A DNA stretch of 64,000 nt from Flavobacterium nitratireducens (GCF_029625335.1 NZ_CP121111.1:868001-932000), one strand, 5' to 3'. Shown: positions 1-8,705, counted from the stretch's first letter. Program-made: numbers and translations. The notes: generated by a model not told the origin, from the letters alone.

Positions 1-107
1 GCAGAAACTTTTTCAACAGTGGTTTTCCATTTTACAGGTTCTGAATTTTGTGAATTTCCAATAAATGTATAAACGAATGCAACTAATGCAAAAAGGATTT
101 TTTTCAT
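1..107 (-). CDS. DsbD-type N-terminal domain protein, start only (runs off the left edge)
   Basis: Only the first 35 codons are in the window, reading leftwards from an ATG at 105-107. The visible protein starts with a signal peptide (MKKILFALVAFVYTFIGNSQ) followed by a mature start, PVKWKTTVEKVS, that closely matches the gene just upstream (PVKWTTSVNKIS). It is therefore a second copy of the DsbD N-terminal immunoglobulin-like domain, or more likely the start of a full DsbD-type thiol:disulfide reductase with this domain at its front. DsbD carries electrons across the inner membrane to periplasmic partners. It lies 8 bases after the preceding stop, so the two are probably one transcript. The rest of the protein cannot be seen, so full DsbD identity is inference. 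Confidence 0.6.
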   Translation of the reverse strand, partial: MKKILFALVAFVYTFIGNSQNSEPVKWKTTVEKVS

Positions 108-115
108 CTACTATT

Positions 116-562
116 TTATTTTATACTGAATTCTAAATCTTCTTCAGTAGGAGGCAAACATCTTGAATCGTCACAAACCATATATTCTACAGTAGCTTTA
201 ACTTTAAATGGTGCTTTACCTTTTAATTTGATACGTTGTTTAAAAGCAGCTTTATTTTCGAAATATTTAATTTGCATTTCAAAAATAGGATCTTGTACTG
301 TATGTCCTTTATCTTCTGATGTAATCCCTTTTTTAAGATAATTTGGATTACCCGCAAAAACAAATTTCGTAGGTTTTGGTCCATTCTCTGGAATCGTTTG
401 AGAATATAAATGCCATCCTGGTTTTATTGTCGCAGTAGCTACTAATTCGTATTCTGTTGCTGATATTTTATTGACTGATGTTGTCCATTTAACTGGTTTC
501 AATACTTGAGATTGCCCAATAAAAGCAATCATAAGAGCGAAAAATAATATAACTCTTTTCAT
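116..562 (-). CDS. Secreted DsbD N-terminal-domain protein (148 aa)
   Basis: A stand-alone copy of the periplasmic N-terminal domain of DsbD-type thiol:disulfide reductases. It has a signal peptide (MKRVILFFALMIAFIGQSQ) followed by one domain with the typical start PVKW, the GWHLYSQ segment, and a late VCDDSRCLPP segment. The two cysteines of VCDDSRC match the cysteine pair that this domain uses for thiol exchange. No transmembrane part follows, so it cannot pass electrons across the membrane alone. It lies 8 bases after the M16 peptidase and 8 bases before a second DsbD-like start, which suggests one transcription unit. It may be a duplication of the front of the next gene. Confidence 0.75.
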   Translation of the reverse strand: MKRVILFFALMIAFIGQSQVLKPVKWTTSVNKISATEYELVATATIKPGWHLYSQTIPENGPKPTKFVFAGNPNYLKKGITSEDKGHTVQDPIFEMQIKYFENKAAFKQRIKLKGKAPFKVKATVEYMVCDDSRCLPPTEEDLEFSIK

Positions 563-570
563 GTTTGTAA

Positions 571-3393
571 TTAATTTAGATTATTGATTTTAGGTTTAAA
601 TACTATTTGATAGGTTTTATTTCCGCTAAGAATCTTCTTAGCCATTTCTTGAATATCTTTATCAGTCATACTATTTACGATGTCTACGAAATTTTTTGGA
701 TCGTCGATATTTTGATTGTATCTAAAATATCTTGTCAACAATTGCATATCATAACTATTGTTATTTTTCTCTTGCTCGCGTTCTTTGATAAAGTTTACTC
801 TTGTTTTATTTAAATCACTCGCATTAATTGTGCCATTAGCTATTTTTTGCAATTCTTCTTTTACGATAAGCACTAATTTATCTGCCATGTCAGGATTACA
901 GTCAAATGAAAAACTTACATAACCCATTGCATCTGGTTCTCTAACAAAACTAGCATAAGCTCTAGGACTATAAGCTCCACCTTCTGCTTCTCTAACTGTT
1001 TCCGTAACTCTAAGTTGTAACATATCCCCTAAAACATCCGTGAAAATTTCATTTTTGATGGTGTAAGGTAGATAATTTTTATAAAAAATATTAACTGAAG
1101 CTTTTGGATCCTCCATTGCAATGTAAATATCTCTATTTATGTTATCTGAAACCCATTGTGCATAATTTTTCTTGAACGTTTCTTTTGTATTTTTTGTTGG
1201 AATACTAGCTATATACTTCTCCAAAAGAACTTTTAAATCCGACTCTTTAACATCTCCTACAATAAAAAACTCAAAATCAGATGCATCGGCAAATCTATTA
1301 TTGTAAACTTTTTGGATTTTGTCAAATGAAATAGTATCTACAAACGCTTTATCAAAAATACGTTTCTTAGGATTGTTTTTTCCGTAAATAGAAAGAATCA
1401 AACTATCTCTCATTTTTTCACCAATATCAGCACTTCTTTTAATCAAATTATCATTTAAGTTATTAACAAGTACTTTATAAGCATCAGCATCAAAACGTGG
1501 TTTTACAAAGTTAAGATGAACCATTTGCAACATAGTCTCGACATCTTTAGTGCTTGAACCTCCTGAAAGCGATTCACTAAACTCTCCTAAATTTAATTTT
1601 AGGTTAGCCATTTTACCCGCTAAAACTTTTGACAAATCAGTTGCATTGTAATTACCTAATCCTGACATCTGAATTAAATTAGTCATTACCGAAGCCGATG
1701 GTAAATCTTCATTATTTAAAAGTGAAGTACCTCCATAACTCATCGCATTTAGGGATACGACATTCTTTTTCTTGTCGGCAAATTTGTAATGTACTTTTAT
1801 GCCATTGCTTAAAACAAAAGTGGTAGCTCCTACTTTTTTATCATTTTCAATCTTACTGATAGTTCCTGTTTTAATATCCAAATCAGACACTAAGGTTTTT
1901 CCATCAAATGCTTCTGTATATGGTTCTAAAGAAGAATTATTTTCAACATTGTTAATAATATTGTTAGCTTTTTCTTCTGTTAAATTGTCTTGACCCTCTA
2001 CTCCTACCACACTTAAATATCTATTGTTTTTAGTGTACAGTCTTTTTAATGTATTATGAATTTCATCGGCTTTAATATCCTTGAGAATTTCTTTTACAAT
2101 CTCATATTCCTTAACAATATCAGTAATTGTTCTATTTTCTAAGTAATTATCCTGTATACTATTTTCGATACTTTTATGACTGGCATCGTCATTCTTCGCA
2201 ATTTGATTTTCGTAAGAAGATTTAAACATCTCAATCATTCTGTTTATTTCAGACTGGGTATAACCAAATTTAACCGCTCTATAGATTTCGGTAAACACCT
2301 CGTTTAATGCCTCTGCTTGCTTATTGGGTTTAGGGCTAATTTCTAAACTAAAGGTTTTTGTTGTTCTAGTAAAATTACTATAACTTACATCTGCACCTAA
2401 GAATAAAGCTTCTGGTTTTTGTGCTTTTTCGCTAAGTCTAGAAGAAAGCATCCCCATTGCCATATTCTCTAAAAGAGAACGTTTTAAATCGCCCACCGTT
2501 TGTGGTTCTAAAGAATTTTTATGACGAATACCAAAATTAATAGAAGTTGATTTTACTTCAGGATCCATCCCGAAACTAAACAACATATCTTTATTTTCTG
2601 GAATGTCAACTATATATCTTTTTATAGGATTTGTAACTGCTGGAATCTTAGAAAATTTATCAATAATTTGTTTTTCAATTTCAGCAGCATTAAAATCTCC
2701 AATAATAGCTATCGCTTGTAAATCAGTACGATACCAATCATGATAAAAATCTCTAAGTGCTTTGTATTTAAAATTTTCAACTACTGACATTAAACCTATT
2801 GGTAATCGATCTGCATATTTAGAGTGATTAAAATAAATTGGGAATGAAATTTTAGACAAACGTGCATAGCCGTTTTGTCTAGTTCTCCATTCTTCTTTAA
2901 TAACACCTCTCTCTGCATCAATTTCTTCATCTGTTAATAACAAATAATGTGACCAATCAAATAATACTTGCAAACACGTATCAACTAATCCATCTTTAGT
3001 AAGAATATCATTCAAATTGTATACTGTTTCGTCAAAACTAGTATAAGCGTTTATATCTTTTCCAAAAACAGCTCCATGTTTTTGCAAGGTGTTTAAAATC
3101 CCTTTTCCAGGAAAATGTTGAGTCCCATTAAATGCCATGTGCTCTAAAAAGTGAGCCAAACCTTGCTGATCTTCATTTTCTAAAATAGAACCTACATTTT
3201 GAATAATATAGTAACTAGCTGCACCTTTTACTACCGCTGTACTCTTGATATAATAAGTCATTCCATTAGGCAACACTCCTTTTTTAATGGATTGATCTAC
3301 CGGCAATGGATCCGAATAATTTAAAGATTGTGATACTGCCTCAATTGGCTGTAAAAGAGTAAATAAAAAAGATACAATTAATAGTTTTTTCAT
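571..3393 (-). CDS. M16 family zinc peptidase, two-lobe form (940 aa)
   Basis: A large periplasmic insulinase-like metallopeptidase. After a signal peptide (about residues 1-22, ending AVSQS), the inverted zinc motif HFLEH is at residues 81-85. A second, inactive M16 lobe fills the C-terminal half, giving the roughly 900-residue single-chain form common in Bacteroidota. The downstream acidic ligand region (ERGVIKEEWR) is present. It probably degrades peptides in the periplasm; the substrate cannot be read from the sequence. It is the first gene of a leftward unit with two DsbD-like genes, and its upstream side is a 519-base AT-rich spacer. The frame is intact. Confidence 0.9.
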   Translation of the reverse strand: MKKLLIVSFLFTLLQPIEAVSQSLNYSDPLPVDQSIKKGVLPNGMTYYIKSTAVVKGAASYYIIQNVGSILENEDQQGLAHFLEHMAFNGTQHFPGKGILNTLQKHGAVFGKDINAYTSFDETVYNLNDILTKDGLVDTCLQVLFDWSHYLLLTDEEIDAERGVIKEEWRTRQNGYARLSKISFPIYFNHSKYADRLPIGLMSVVENFKYKALRDFYHDWYRTDLQAIAIIGDFNAAEIEKQIIDKFSKIPAVTNPIKRYIVDIPENKDMLFSFGMDPEVKSTSINFGIRHKNSLEPQTVGDLKRSLLENMAMGMLSSRLSEKAQKPEALFLGADVSYSNFTRTTKTFSLEISPKPNKQAEALNEVFTEIYRAVKFGYTQSEINRMIEMFKSSYENQIAKNDDASHKSIENSIQDNYLENRTITDIVKEYEIVKEILKDIKADEIHNTLKRLYTKNNRYLSVVGVEGQDNLTEEKANNIINNVENNSSLEPYTEAFDGKTLVSDLDIKTGTISKIENDKKVGATTFVLSNGIKVHYKFADKKKNVVSLNAMSYGGTSLLNNEDLPSASVMTNLIQMSGLGNYNATDLSKVLAGKMANLKLNLGEFSESLSGGSSTKDVETMLQMVHLNFVKPRFDADAYKVLVNNLNDNLIKRSADIGEKMRDSLILSIYGKNNPKKRIFDKAFVDTISFDKIQKVYNNRFADASDFEFFIVGDVKESDLKVLLEKYIASIPTKNTKETFKKNYAQWVSDNINRDIYIAMEDPKASVNIFYKNYLPYTIKNEIFTDVLGDMLQLRVTETVREAEGGAYSPRAYASFVREPDAMGYVSFSFDCNPDMADKLVLIVKEELQKIANGTINASDLNKTRVNFIKEREQEKNNNSYDMQLLTRYFRYNQNIDDPKNFVDIVNSMTDKDIQEMAKKILSGNKTYQIVFKPKINNLN

Positions 3394-3912
3394 ATAATAA
3401 GTTGTCTAATGTTGTTGAAAATTTACAATCCACTTTGATTCATTTTCCAAAAGTATTCGCAAAAATAATCATTTTATGTTAAAAAAAATTTAAAATAAAA
3501 CTATATAACCCTGATAGAATTAAAAAATATTCAAAAAAACAACATAAAAAACTAAATATATCTACAATTTTCAACAAAAACAAATAATAATTCATTACTC
3601 TAATTAATTCATTTTCTACTAACTTATTAAAAAAATACAACTTTATAAATCATCTTAAAGCTTGACAAAAAATCAGCTACTAATTCTTTACTTAAACAAT
3701 AACAATTTAATTTACAAACCATTAGATTCTACCAAGACAAATCATTATTTCTTCATTCAAAACTATTAATCGACTTGCGTATTTCTTAACAACAATTAGA
3801 AAAAACCAAACAAACAATTCCAAAATTATTTTTCCAATTAATTTTCTTTTGGACAGCAATTCAAAAAAATATTCTAAAACTTTTCAATTTTTTTTTTGCT
3901 AATTTTACGCTT
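3394..3912. other. AT-rich divergent intergenic region
   Basis: A spacer of 519 bases between divergent genes, very AT-rich with many A and T runs. No open frame or clear hairpin was seen. It must hold the promoters of both flanking genes. A weak -7-like box, TAATTTTA, lies at 3900-3907, only 5 bases before the ATG at 3913, so the rightward transcript could be almost leaderless. Confidence 0.5.
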
Positions 3913-4686
3913 ATGATTAAAATATGTATAATTGGCTCTGGAAATGTAGCGCAACACCTAATAACTACATTTCAAAATCTTGAGAAATCAGTGAATGAAA
4001 TTGAGCTGATTCAGGTATTTGCAAGAAAAAAAGAAAATCTTGTACATTTACTTCCATTAGAAAAAATAACCGACGATTTTAATACATTAGTAGAAGCTGA
4101 CTTATACTTCATTTCGGTTTCTGATGACGCCATTGCTACTGTTTCCGAAAAACTTCCGTTTAAGAATCGCTTGGTTGTTCACACTTCTGGAAGCATGCCT
4201 TTTAACATATTATGCAACCATAATCGAAAAGGCGTTTTTTATCCATTACAAACATTTACTAAAGGAAAAGCTGTCAACTTTAAAGAAATTCCTATTTGCA
4301 TTGAAAGTGAAAATAGTACTGATTATAAAGTATTAGAAAGAGTCGCTAAAATGATTTCGAATGCTGTCTTTGCTATCAATTCTGAACAAAGAAAAGCCTT
4401 GCATGTTGCAGCCGTTTTTGTAAATAACTTCACAAATCATCTATACGCTATTGGTAAAACAATTTGTGAGGAAAATCAAATTCCATTTGAAATTCTAAAA
4501 CCTTTAATAAAGGAAACCATTTCAAAATTAGAAAATCTTACACCTAATCAAGCCCAAACAGGACCTGCGATACGTAATGACCAAAAAACAATCGAAGCGC
4601 ATGAAGCTTTTTTAGAAAATGAAAATCAATTAAATATTTATAAAATCCTAACACAATCCATACAAGATAATGGCAAAAAGTTATAA
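3913..4686 (+). CDS. DUF2520 / Rossmann-fold NADP-binding protein (257 aa)
   Basis: The N-terminus carries a dinucleotide-binding motif, IGSGNVAQHL, at residues 7-16 inside a Rossmann fold. The C-terminal half matches the DUF2520 domain, with a helical region containing NNFTNHLYAIG. Family members resemble F420/NADP-dependent oxidoreductases and 6-phosphogluconate dehydrogenase-like enzymes, but their reaction is not established. The gene is first in a rightward run. Its last 17 bases overlap the start of the HAD phosphatase, so the two are translationally coupled. The start is fixed by the glycine motif, which begins within a few residues of this ATG. Confidence 0.8.
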   Translation: MIKICIIGSGNVAQHLITTFQNLEKSVNEIELIQVFARKKENLVHLLPLEKITDDFNTLVEADLYFISVSDDAIATVSEKLPFKNRLVVHTSGSMPFNILCNHNRKGVFYPLQTFTKGKAVNFKEIPICIESENSTDYKVLERVAKMISNAVFAINSEQRKALHVAAVFVNNFTNHLYAIGKTICEENQIPFEILKPLIKETISKLENLTPNQAQTGPAIRNDQKTIEAHEAFLENENQLNIYKILTQSIQDNGKKL

Positions 4687-5197
4687 AGAATTAATGAACG
4701 ACATTACAACATTTATTTTTGATGTCGATGGAGTACTAACTGACGGATCTGTATTTGTAAACAACGATGGCGAAATGCTACGAACAATGAATATACGTGA
4801 TGGCTATGCGCTTAAAGCAGCTGTAGAAAGTGGATACAATGTTTGCATCATTTCAGGAGGCAGCAACGAAGGAGTTCGAGTGCGTTTACGCAATCTAGGA
4901 ATTAAAGATATTTACTTAGGAACACCAGACAAGGTAGAAACCTTTGATCAATATATTGATATTAATCAAATTCAACCAGAGCAAGTACTTTACATGGGAG
5001 ATGATATCCCAGATTATCATGTGATGCAAATTGTAGGTTTAGCAAGCTGCCCTCAAGATGCTGCTCCAGAAATCAAAGGGATATCAAAATACATTTCACA
5101 TAAAAATGGCGGAAAAGGAGCTGTTCGTGATGTTATTGAACAAGTAATGAAAGTCCAAGGAAAATGGATGACCAATTTTAATGGAAAACATGATTAG
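4670..5197 (+). CDS. kdsC: KdsC/YrbI-type HAD phosphatase (175 aa)
   Basis: A small HAD-superfamily phosphatase without a cap domain. Motif I is FDVDGVLTDG with the catalytic aspartates at residues 18 and 20. Motif II is the serine of IISGG. Motif IV is GDDIPD. Length and motifs match the tetrameric KDO-8-phosphate phosphatase family, which removes the phosphate from KDO-8-P on the way to lipopolysaccharide inner core. Some relatives act on other sugar acid phosphates, so the substrate is an inference. It starts within the end of the DUF2520 gene, and a heptamer repeat lies between it and the next gene. Confidence 0.8.
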   Translation: MAKSYKELMNDITTFIFDVDGVLTDGSVFVNNDGEMLRTMNIRDGYALKAAVESGYNVCIISGGSNEGVRVRLRNLGIKDIYLGTPDKVETFDQYIDINQIQPEQVLYMGDDIPDYHVMQIVGLASCPQDAAPEIKGISKYISHKNGGKGAVRDVIEQVMKVQGKWMTNFNGKHD

Positions 5198-5250
5198 ATG
5201 TCAGAAGGCAGAGAGCAGAATTTAGATTTCAGAATTACTAAACAATAATC

Positions 5251-5302
5251 TTCTAACTCCTAACTCCTAACTCCTAACTTCTAACTTCTAACTTCTAACT
5301 TC
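5251..5302. repeat. Heptanucleotide tandem repeat TTCTAAC/TCCTAAC, about 7.5 units
   Basis: Seven consecutive 7-base units (TTCTAAC, three of TCCTAAC, three of TTCTAAC) plus a partial unit fill the space right before the ATG at 5306. The same heptamer recurs at 47912-47960 and 55771-55800. It has no coding sense in this spacer. Confidence 0.85.
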
Positions 5303-5305
5303 AAA

Positions 5306-6235
5306 ATGAACTTCCTCAACCTCATCCGTTACAAAAACCTTTTGATGCTTGCTTTAATGCAATTGGTTTTCAGGTATGGATTTTTAAAATTACAAAAGAC
5401 AGATTTGGCATTAGCCCATTGGCAGTATGCTTTATTAGTGCTAAGCACAGTTTTAATTGCAGGAGCAGGTTATGTGATTAATGATATTTTTGATCAAGAA
5501 ACCGACCTAGAAAACAAACCTAATAAAGTTATCGTAGGCAAAAGTATTTCTGAAACTACAGCATACAACATATATGCTTTTTTGAACGTTACTGGCGTTG
5601 TTATAGGGTTTTATTTGGCAAATGTAATTATGCGTCCCAATTTTGCTGCCATCTTTGTATTTATAGCGGCTACATTGTACATTTATGCTAGCAGTTTAAA
5701 ACAGATGCTACTAATTGGGAACATTGTTGTAGCCTTATTATTAGCCTCAAGTGTAGTAATAATTGGAATCTTTGACATTTTCCCTGCAACAGATTATTCT
5801 AATCAAAAAGCAATGGGTAGCTTATTTTCTATTCTTTTAGACTACGCTATATTTGCCTTTATGATTAATTTAATTAGAGAAATAGTAAAAGATTTAGAAG
5901 ATTTTGAAGGCGATTACAAACAAGGAATGCAAACATTAGCTGTCGTTTTAGGTGTTCAAAAAACTACAAAATTTCTTTTTGTACTGAACTTTGCCCCAAT
6001 TATTGCTTTACTATTTTATGCTAATAATTATCTCATTCCAAATCATTTAGTTGTTGCCGCGATTTATAGTCTACTTTTTGTTTTAGGTCCGCTTATTTAT
6101 TTTAGCATCAAAATATGGAGCTCCACATCTAAATCCGATTTTACCCTTTTAAGTACGATTTTAAAATGGATTTTATTTTTTGGAATTTTATCTATTCTAA
6201 TTATTTCTTTAAACATACAATACAATGCTTCGTAA
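5306..6235 (+). CDS. UbiA-family prenyltransferase, geranylgeranylglycerol-phosphate synthase-like (309 aa)
   Basis: An integral membrane prenyltransferase with 8-9 hydrophobic segments. Both aspartate-rich motifs of the family are visible: NDIFDQETD at about residues 59-67 and the region KDLEDFEGD at about residues 197-205. They bind magnesium and the prenyl diphosphate. Flavobacterial proteins of this type are usually placed with digeranylgeranylglyceryl-phosphate synthase-like enzymes rather than with the quinone enzymes UbiA or MenA. The natural substrate in this organism is not known from sequence. The last 11 bases overlap the maf start, so the pair is coupled. Confidence 0.8.
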   Translation: MNFLNLIRYKNLLMLALMQLVFRYGFLKLQKTDLALAHWQYALLVLSTVLIAGAGYVINDIFDQETDLENKPNKVIVGKSISETTAYNIYAFLNVTGVVIGFYLANVIMRPNFAAIFVFIAATLYIYASSLKQMLLIGNIVVALLLASSVVIIGIFDIFPATDYSNQKAMGSLFSILLDYAIFAFMINLIREIVKDLEDFEGDYKQGMQTLAVVLGVQKTTKFLFVLNFAPIIALLFYANNYLIPNHLVVAAIYSLLFVLGPLIYFSIKIWSSTSKSDFTLLSTILKWILFFGILSILIISLNIQYNAS

Positions 6236-6809
6236 TAAACTCAAAAAATACCAAATCATCTTAGCTTCGGGTTCTCCTCGAAGACAACAATTTTTCAAGG
6301 ATTTAGATTTGGATTTTGAAATTCGATTAAAAGAAATCGAAGAAATATATCCTGCTGAACTCAAAAGAGAAGCGATTACCAATTATTTGGCAGCATTAAA
6401 AGCAGCTGCATTTGAAGGCGATTTAAAAGATAATGAAGTATTGGTAACTAGTGACACTTTGGTTTGGCATAATGAAAAAGCATTAGGAAAGCCAAAAGAC
6501 AAGCAAGATGCCTTTGCTATTTTAAAATCATTGTCAAATGCAACACATGAAGTAATTACCTCTGTTTGTTTTAAAACCAATACCAAAACGGATGTGATTT
6601 ACGAAATTACCAAAGTTACTTTTAATGAATTAAGTGATGATGCCATTGAATATTACATTGAAAATTACCAACCCTTTGATAAAGCAGGAGCCTATGGTAT
6701 CCAAGAATGGATTGGATTTATTGGTGTGGCAAAAATAGAGGGTTCTTATGCCAATGTAATAGGATTACCTGTAGATAAAGTGTATCAATATTTGAATAAT
6801 CTAAAATAA
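6225..6809 (+). CDS. maf: Maf-type nucleotide pyrophosphatase (194 aa)
   Basis: Shows the Maf signature near the N-terminus, LASGSPRRQQFF (residues 13-24), and the later segments SDTLVW and KAGAYGIQ. Maf proteins hydrolyse nucleoside triphosphates, including modified ones, to the monophosphate and are thought to keep such nucleotides out of DNA or RNA. The length is normal for the family. It starts inside the end of the prenyltransferase gene and is followed after 5 bases by the MscS gene, so it sits in a coupled housekeeping run. Confidence 0.9.
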   Translation: MLRNKLKKYQIILASGSPRRQQFFKDLDLDFEIRLKEIEEIYPAELKREAITNYLAALKAAAFEGDLKDNEVLVTSDTLVWHNEKALGKPKDKQDAFAILKSLSNATHEVITSVCFKTNTKTDVIYEITKVTFNELSDDAIEYYIENYQPFDKAGAYGIQEWIGFIGVAKIEGSYANVIGLPVDKVYQYLNNLK

Positions 6810-6814
6810 AAGAT

Positions 6815-7345
6815 ATGAAGTTTTTTGAAGAACATTCTAATGAAATCATAATCAGTGGAGTTGTTATAGTTGTAGTAGCCATTTTAAGAATTATTTCGAC
6901 CAAAATAGTTCGTCGATTTGCTAAAACTTCAGATAGAATCGAACATCGAACAAATTTGGTCATTAAATACATTCATCTCCTTATTAATATTTTAGCCTGC
7001 ATCGCTTTTATTATCATTTGGGGAGTAAGAGCAAAAGACATTGTACTAGCTGTATCGTCAATCGCTACAGTTGTGGGCGTGGCTATGGTTGCACAATGGT
7101 CAATTTTAAGTAATATTACATCGGGGGTAATCTTGTTTTTTAATTTCCCTTTCAAAATAGGTGATACTATAAAAATTCACGATAAAGATTTCCCTGTTAT
7201 TGGTGAAATAGATGACATTTCAGCATTTTATATTATACTTAAGACTACTGACGGAGAACAAGTAATTTACCCCAATAACCTTTTATTCCAAAAAGGGATA
7301 TCAATAATTCAAAACAATTTTGAAGAAAAAGAATTTACTGATTAA
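6815..7345 (+). CDS. Small mechanosensitive channel, MscS family (176 aa)
   Basis: Has two to three N-terminal transmembrane helices (about residues 10-30, 47-68 and 72-95) and then a beta domain. The pore helix region, with VVGVAMVAQWSILSNITSG and FNFPFKIGDTIKI, is the core MscS signature. At 176 residues it is shorter than E. coli MscS and stops soon after the beta domain. Family members open under membrane tension and release solutes during osmotic downshock. It lies 5 bases after maf and is probably the last gene of this run. Confidence 0.85.
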   Translation: MKFFEEHSNEIIISGVVIVVVAILRIISTKIVRRFAKTSDRIEHRTNLVIKYIHLLINILACIAFIIIWGVRAKDIVLAVSSIATVVGVAMVAQWSILSNITSGVILFFNFPFKIGDTIKIHDKDFPVIGEIDDISAFYIILKTTDGEQVIYPNNLLFQKGISIIQNNFEEKEFTD

Positions 7346-7443
7346 GTAAATTCCGCATAATAATAGATACAATCAGCACGCAATACATTATAAATCAGTA
7401 CATTTATATAAATAACTGAATTTTTAATTTAATAACACCTATT

Positions 7444-7751
7444 ATGAAAAAGCTAAATTTTTACTTGGTTGCCTTGATTGTATCATTAAGTATACTACCT
7501 ATGAATTCCTATTCAGCAGAAAAAAATGCAACAGCAAATCCAAAAGAGATTCCTGCAGAAGTACAAAACATGCTCAATAGATTAAACGAAATTAAAGAAA
7601 TGGACAAATCTAATTTGTCGTCTGCTGAAAAAAAGAATTACGTACCGAAGTAAAAACGATTAAAAAGAATTTAACAAAATCTGGTCAAGGCGTATATCTT
7701 TCGGTAGGAGCCATTATTATTATTGTTCTGTTACTAATTTTATTACTTTAA
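7444..7751 (+). pseudogene. Small secreted/membrane protein split by a one-base frameshift in an A run
   Basis: The frame from 7444 has a signal peptide and a short helical part and ends early at 7653. Adding one A to the A7 run near 7627-7633 restores a frame that continues with EVKTIKKNLTKSGQGVYLSV and a transmembrane helix rich in isoleucine and leucine, ending at 7751. The repaired product is 102 residues: signal peptide, charged helix with KEMDKSNLSSAEKK, and a C-terminal membrane anchor. I recognise this layout as a common small hypothetical protein of Flavobacterium with no assigned function. The break may be a sequencing error. A strong terminator follows at 7780. Confidence 0.65.
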
Positions 7752-7779
7752 AAAAGAAAAACATAACATATTAAACATC

Positions 7780-7811
7780 AGCTGTTTTACTCAGGTAAAA
7801 CAGCTTTTTTT
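7780..7811 (+). terminator. Rho-independent terminator
   Basis: A perfect 11-base stem, AGCTGTTTTAC with GTAAAACAGCT, has a TCAG loop and is followed by a T run. It ends the transcript of the small membrane protein. Confidence 0.9.
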
Positions 7812-7841
7812 GTAATATACCCCAACTAGAATAAGCTTTTT

Positions 7842-7857
7842 TGGCACAGTTATTGGC
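7842..7857 (+). promoter_or_regulatory. Sigma-54-like -24/-12 promoter
   Basis: TGGCACAGTTATTGGC matches the -24 block TGGCAC exactly and has TTG at the right spacing for the -12 block (consensus TGGCAC-N5-TTGC). A start site about 12 bases further would give a leader of about 35 bases before the ATG at 7903. Two sites with the same spacing lie at 8449 and 8690. Confidence 0.5.
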
Positions 7858-7902
7858 TATCATTCAGTAAGTTTAAAAGTCTAATATTAAAAAATAGAAA
7901 TT

Positions 7903-8358
7903 ATGAAAACTATAAAATTATTTATCGCAGCCTTTATATTATTTGCTACAACTTCTCAAGCACAAGTTTCTGTTAATGTAAATATTGGTGCACCACCAGC
8001 ATGGGGACCAGTTGGATATTCAAATATTGATTATTATTATTTACCAGATATTGAGTGCTATTATGATATTCGTCTTTCACAATTTATTTATTTTGGAAAC
8101 GGAAGATGGATACACTCAAGAAACTTACCTGTAAGATACCGTAATTATGATTTATATCGCGGATACAAAGTAGTTTTAAACGACTATCATGGTAGAACCC
8201 CTTATGTATATTTTAAGAATCACAAAGCTAAATATTACAAAGGGTATAAAGGGAAACCACAAAAAAATATCGGATATCACCATCACAATGGTAATCACAA
8301 ACACCACAAAGGAAATTGGGATAAACATAATTCCGATCACGGACATAAAAATCGCTAA
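7903..8358 (+). CDS. Secreted basic protein with His/Lys-rich tail (151 aa), paralog of 8771-9283
   Basis: A signal peptide ends at TTSQAQ. The mature part shares its layout with the gene at 8771: VSVNVNIGAP, then YYYLPDIECYYDI, then RYRNYDLYRGYKVVLNDYHG and a repeat-rich tail. The tail is dense in lysine and histidine (GYHHHNGNHKHHKGN), which could bind metal ions or anionic polymers. I do not recognise an assigned function. The product should be periplasmic or extracellular. It stands as a single gene between a terminator at 7780 and another at 8381, with a sigma-54-like site about 45 bases before the start. Confidence 0.7.
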   Translation: MKTIKLFIAAFILFATTSQAQVSVNVNIGAPPAWGPVGYSNIDYYYLPDIECYYDIRLSQFIYFGNGRWIHSRNLPVRYRNYDLYRGYKVVLNDYHGRTPYVYFKNHKAKYYKGYKGKPQKNIGYHHHNGNHKHHKGNWDKHNSDHGHKNR

Positions 8359-8380
8359 TTTTAAATCTGATTATAATAAA

Positions 8381-8407
8381 AGAAACGCCTTGAGCGTTTC
8401 TTTTTTT
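8381..8407 (+). terminator. Rho-independent terminator
   Basis: Stem AGAAACGC / GCGTTTCT with loop CTTGA, followed by a run of T. It lies 22 bases after the stop of the secreted His-rich protein. Confidence 0.9.
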
Positions 8408-8448
8408 ACCATTTTTAAAAAGTTAATATAATGTTAAAAAAATAAAAC

Positions 8449-8464
8449 TGGCACATAAATTGAG
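8449..8464 (+). promoter_or_regulatory. Sigma-54-like -24/-12 site without an adjacent gene
   Basis: TGGCACATAAATTGAG has an exact TGGCAC block and TTG at the correct spacing; the last C of the -12 block is A. The 30 bases before it (AGTTAATATAATGTTAAAAA and on) resemble those before the site at 8690, so promoter regions may have duplicated. The next start codon is about 300 bases away. Confidence 0.4.
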
Positions 8465-8689
8465 AAACATTTAAACAAGATTAATGTAAAAATAAAGAAC
8501 TGTATAAAACGGTAAGGAAGTGTCTCAAAAAAAGTAATGGTAAATTATTAATCTATAGCAAATATAGACTAAACAAGTATTTAATCCCTTTTTACATATT
8601 TTAAAAAAAACAAAAAAAGCTAAGGGCATTTCTTTAATATTTAAAAACCATTTTTCTTAAAAGTTAAAATAATGTTAATAAAAAATAAT
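8465..8689. other. Non-coding stretch between two similar promoter-like sites
   Basis: About 225 bases with no open frame of useful length and no clear terminator hairpin. It follows one sigma-54-like site and ends at the next. It could be a long leader, a small RNA or the remains of a lost gene copy; the sequence alone does not decide. Confidence 0.35.
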
Positions 8690-8705
8690 TGGCATACTAC
8701 TTGTA
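8690..8705 (+). promoter_or_regulatory. Sigma-54-like -24/-12 promoter
   Basis: TGGCATACTACTTGTA keeps TGGCA and TTG at sigma-54 spacing. A start site about 12 bases on leaves a leader of about 55 bases before the ATG at 8771. The match is weaker than at 7842, but gene family and position are the same. Confidence 0.4.
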
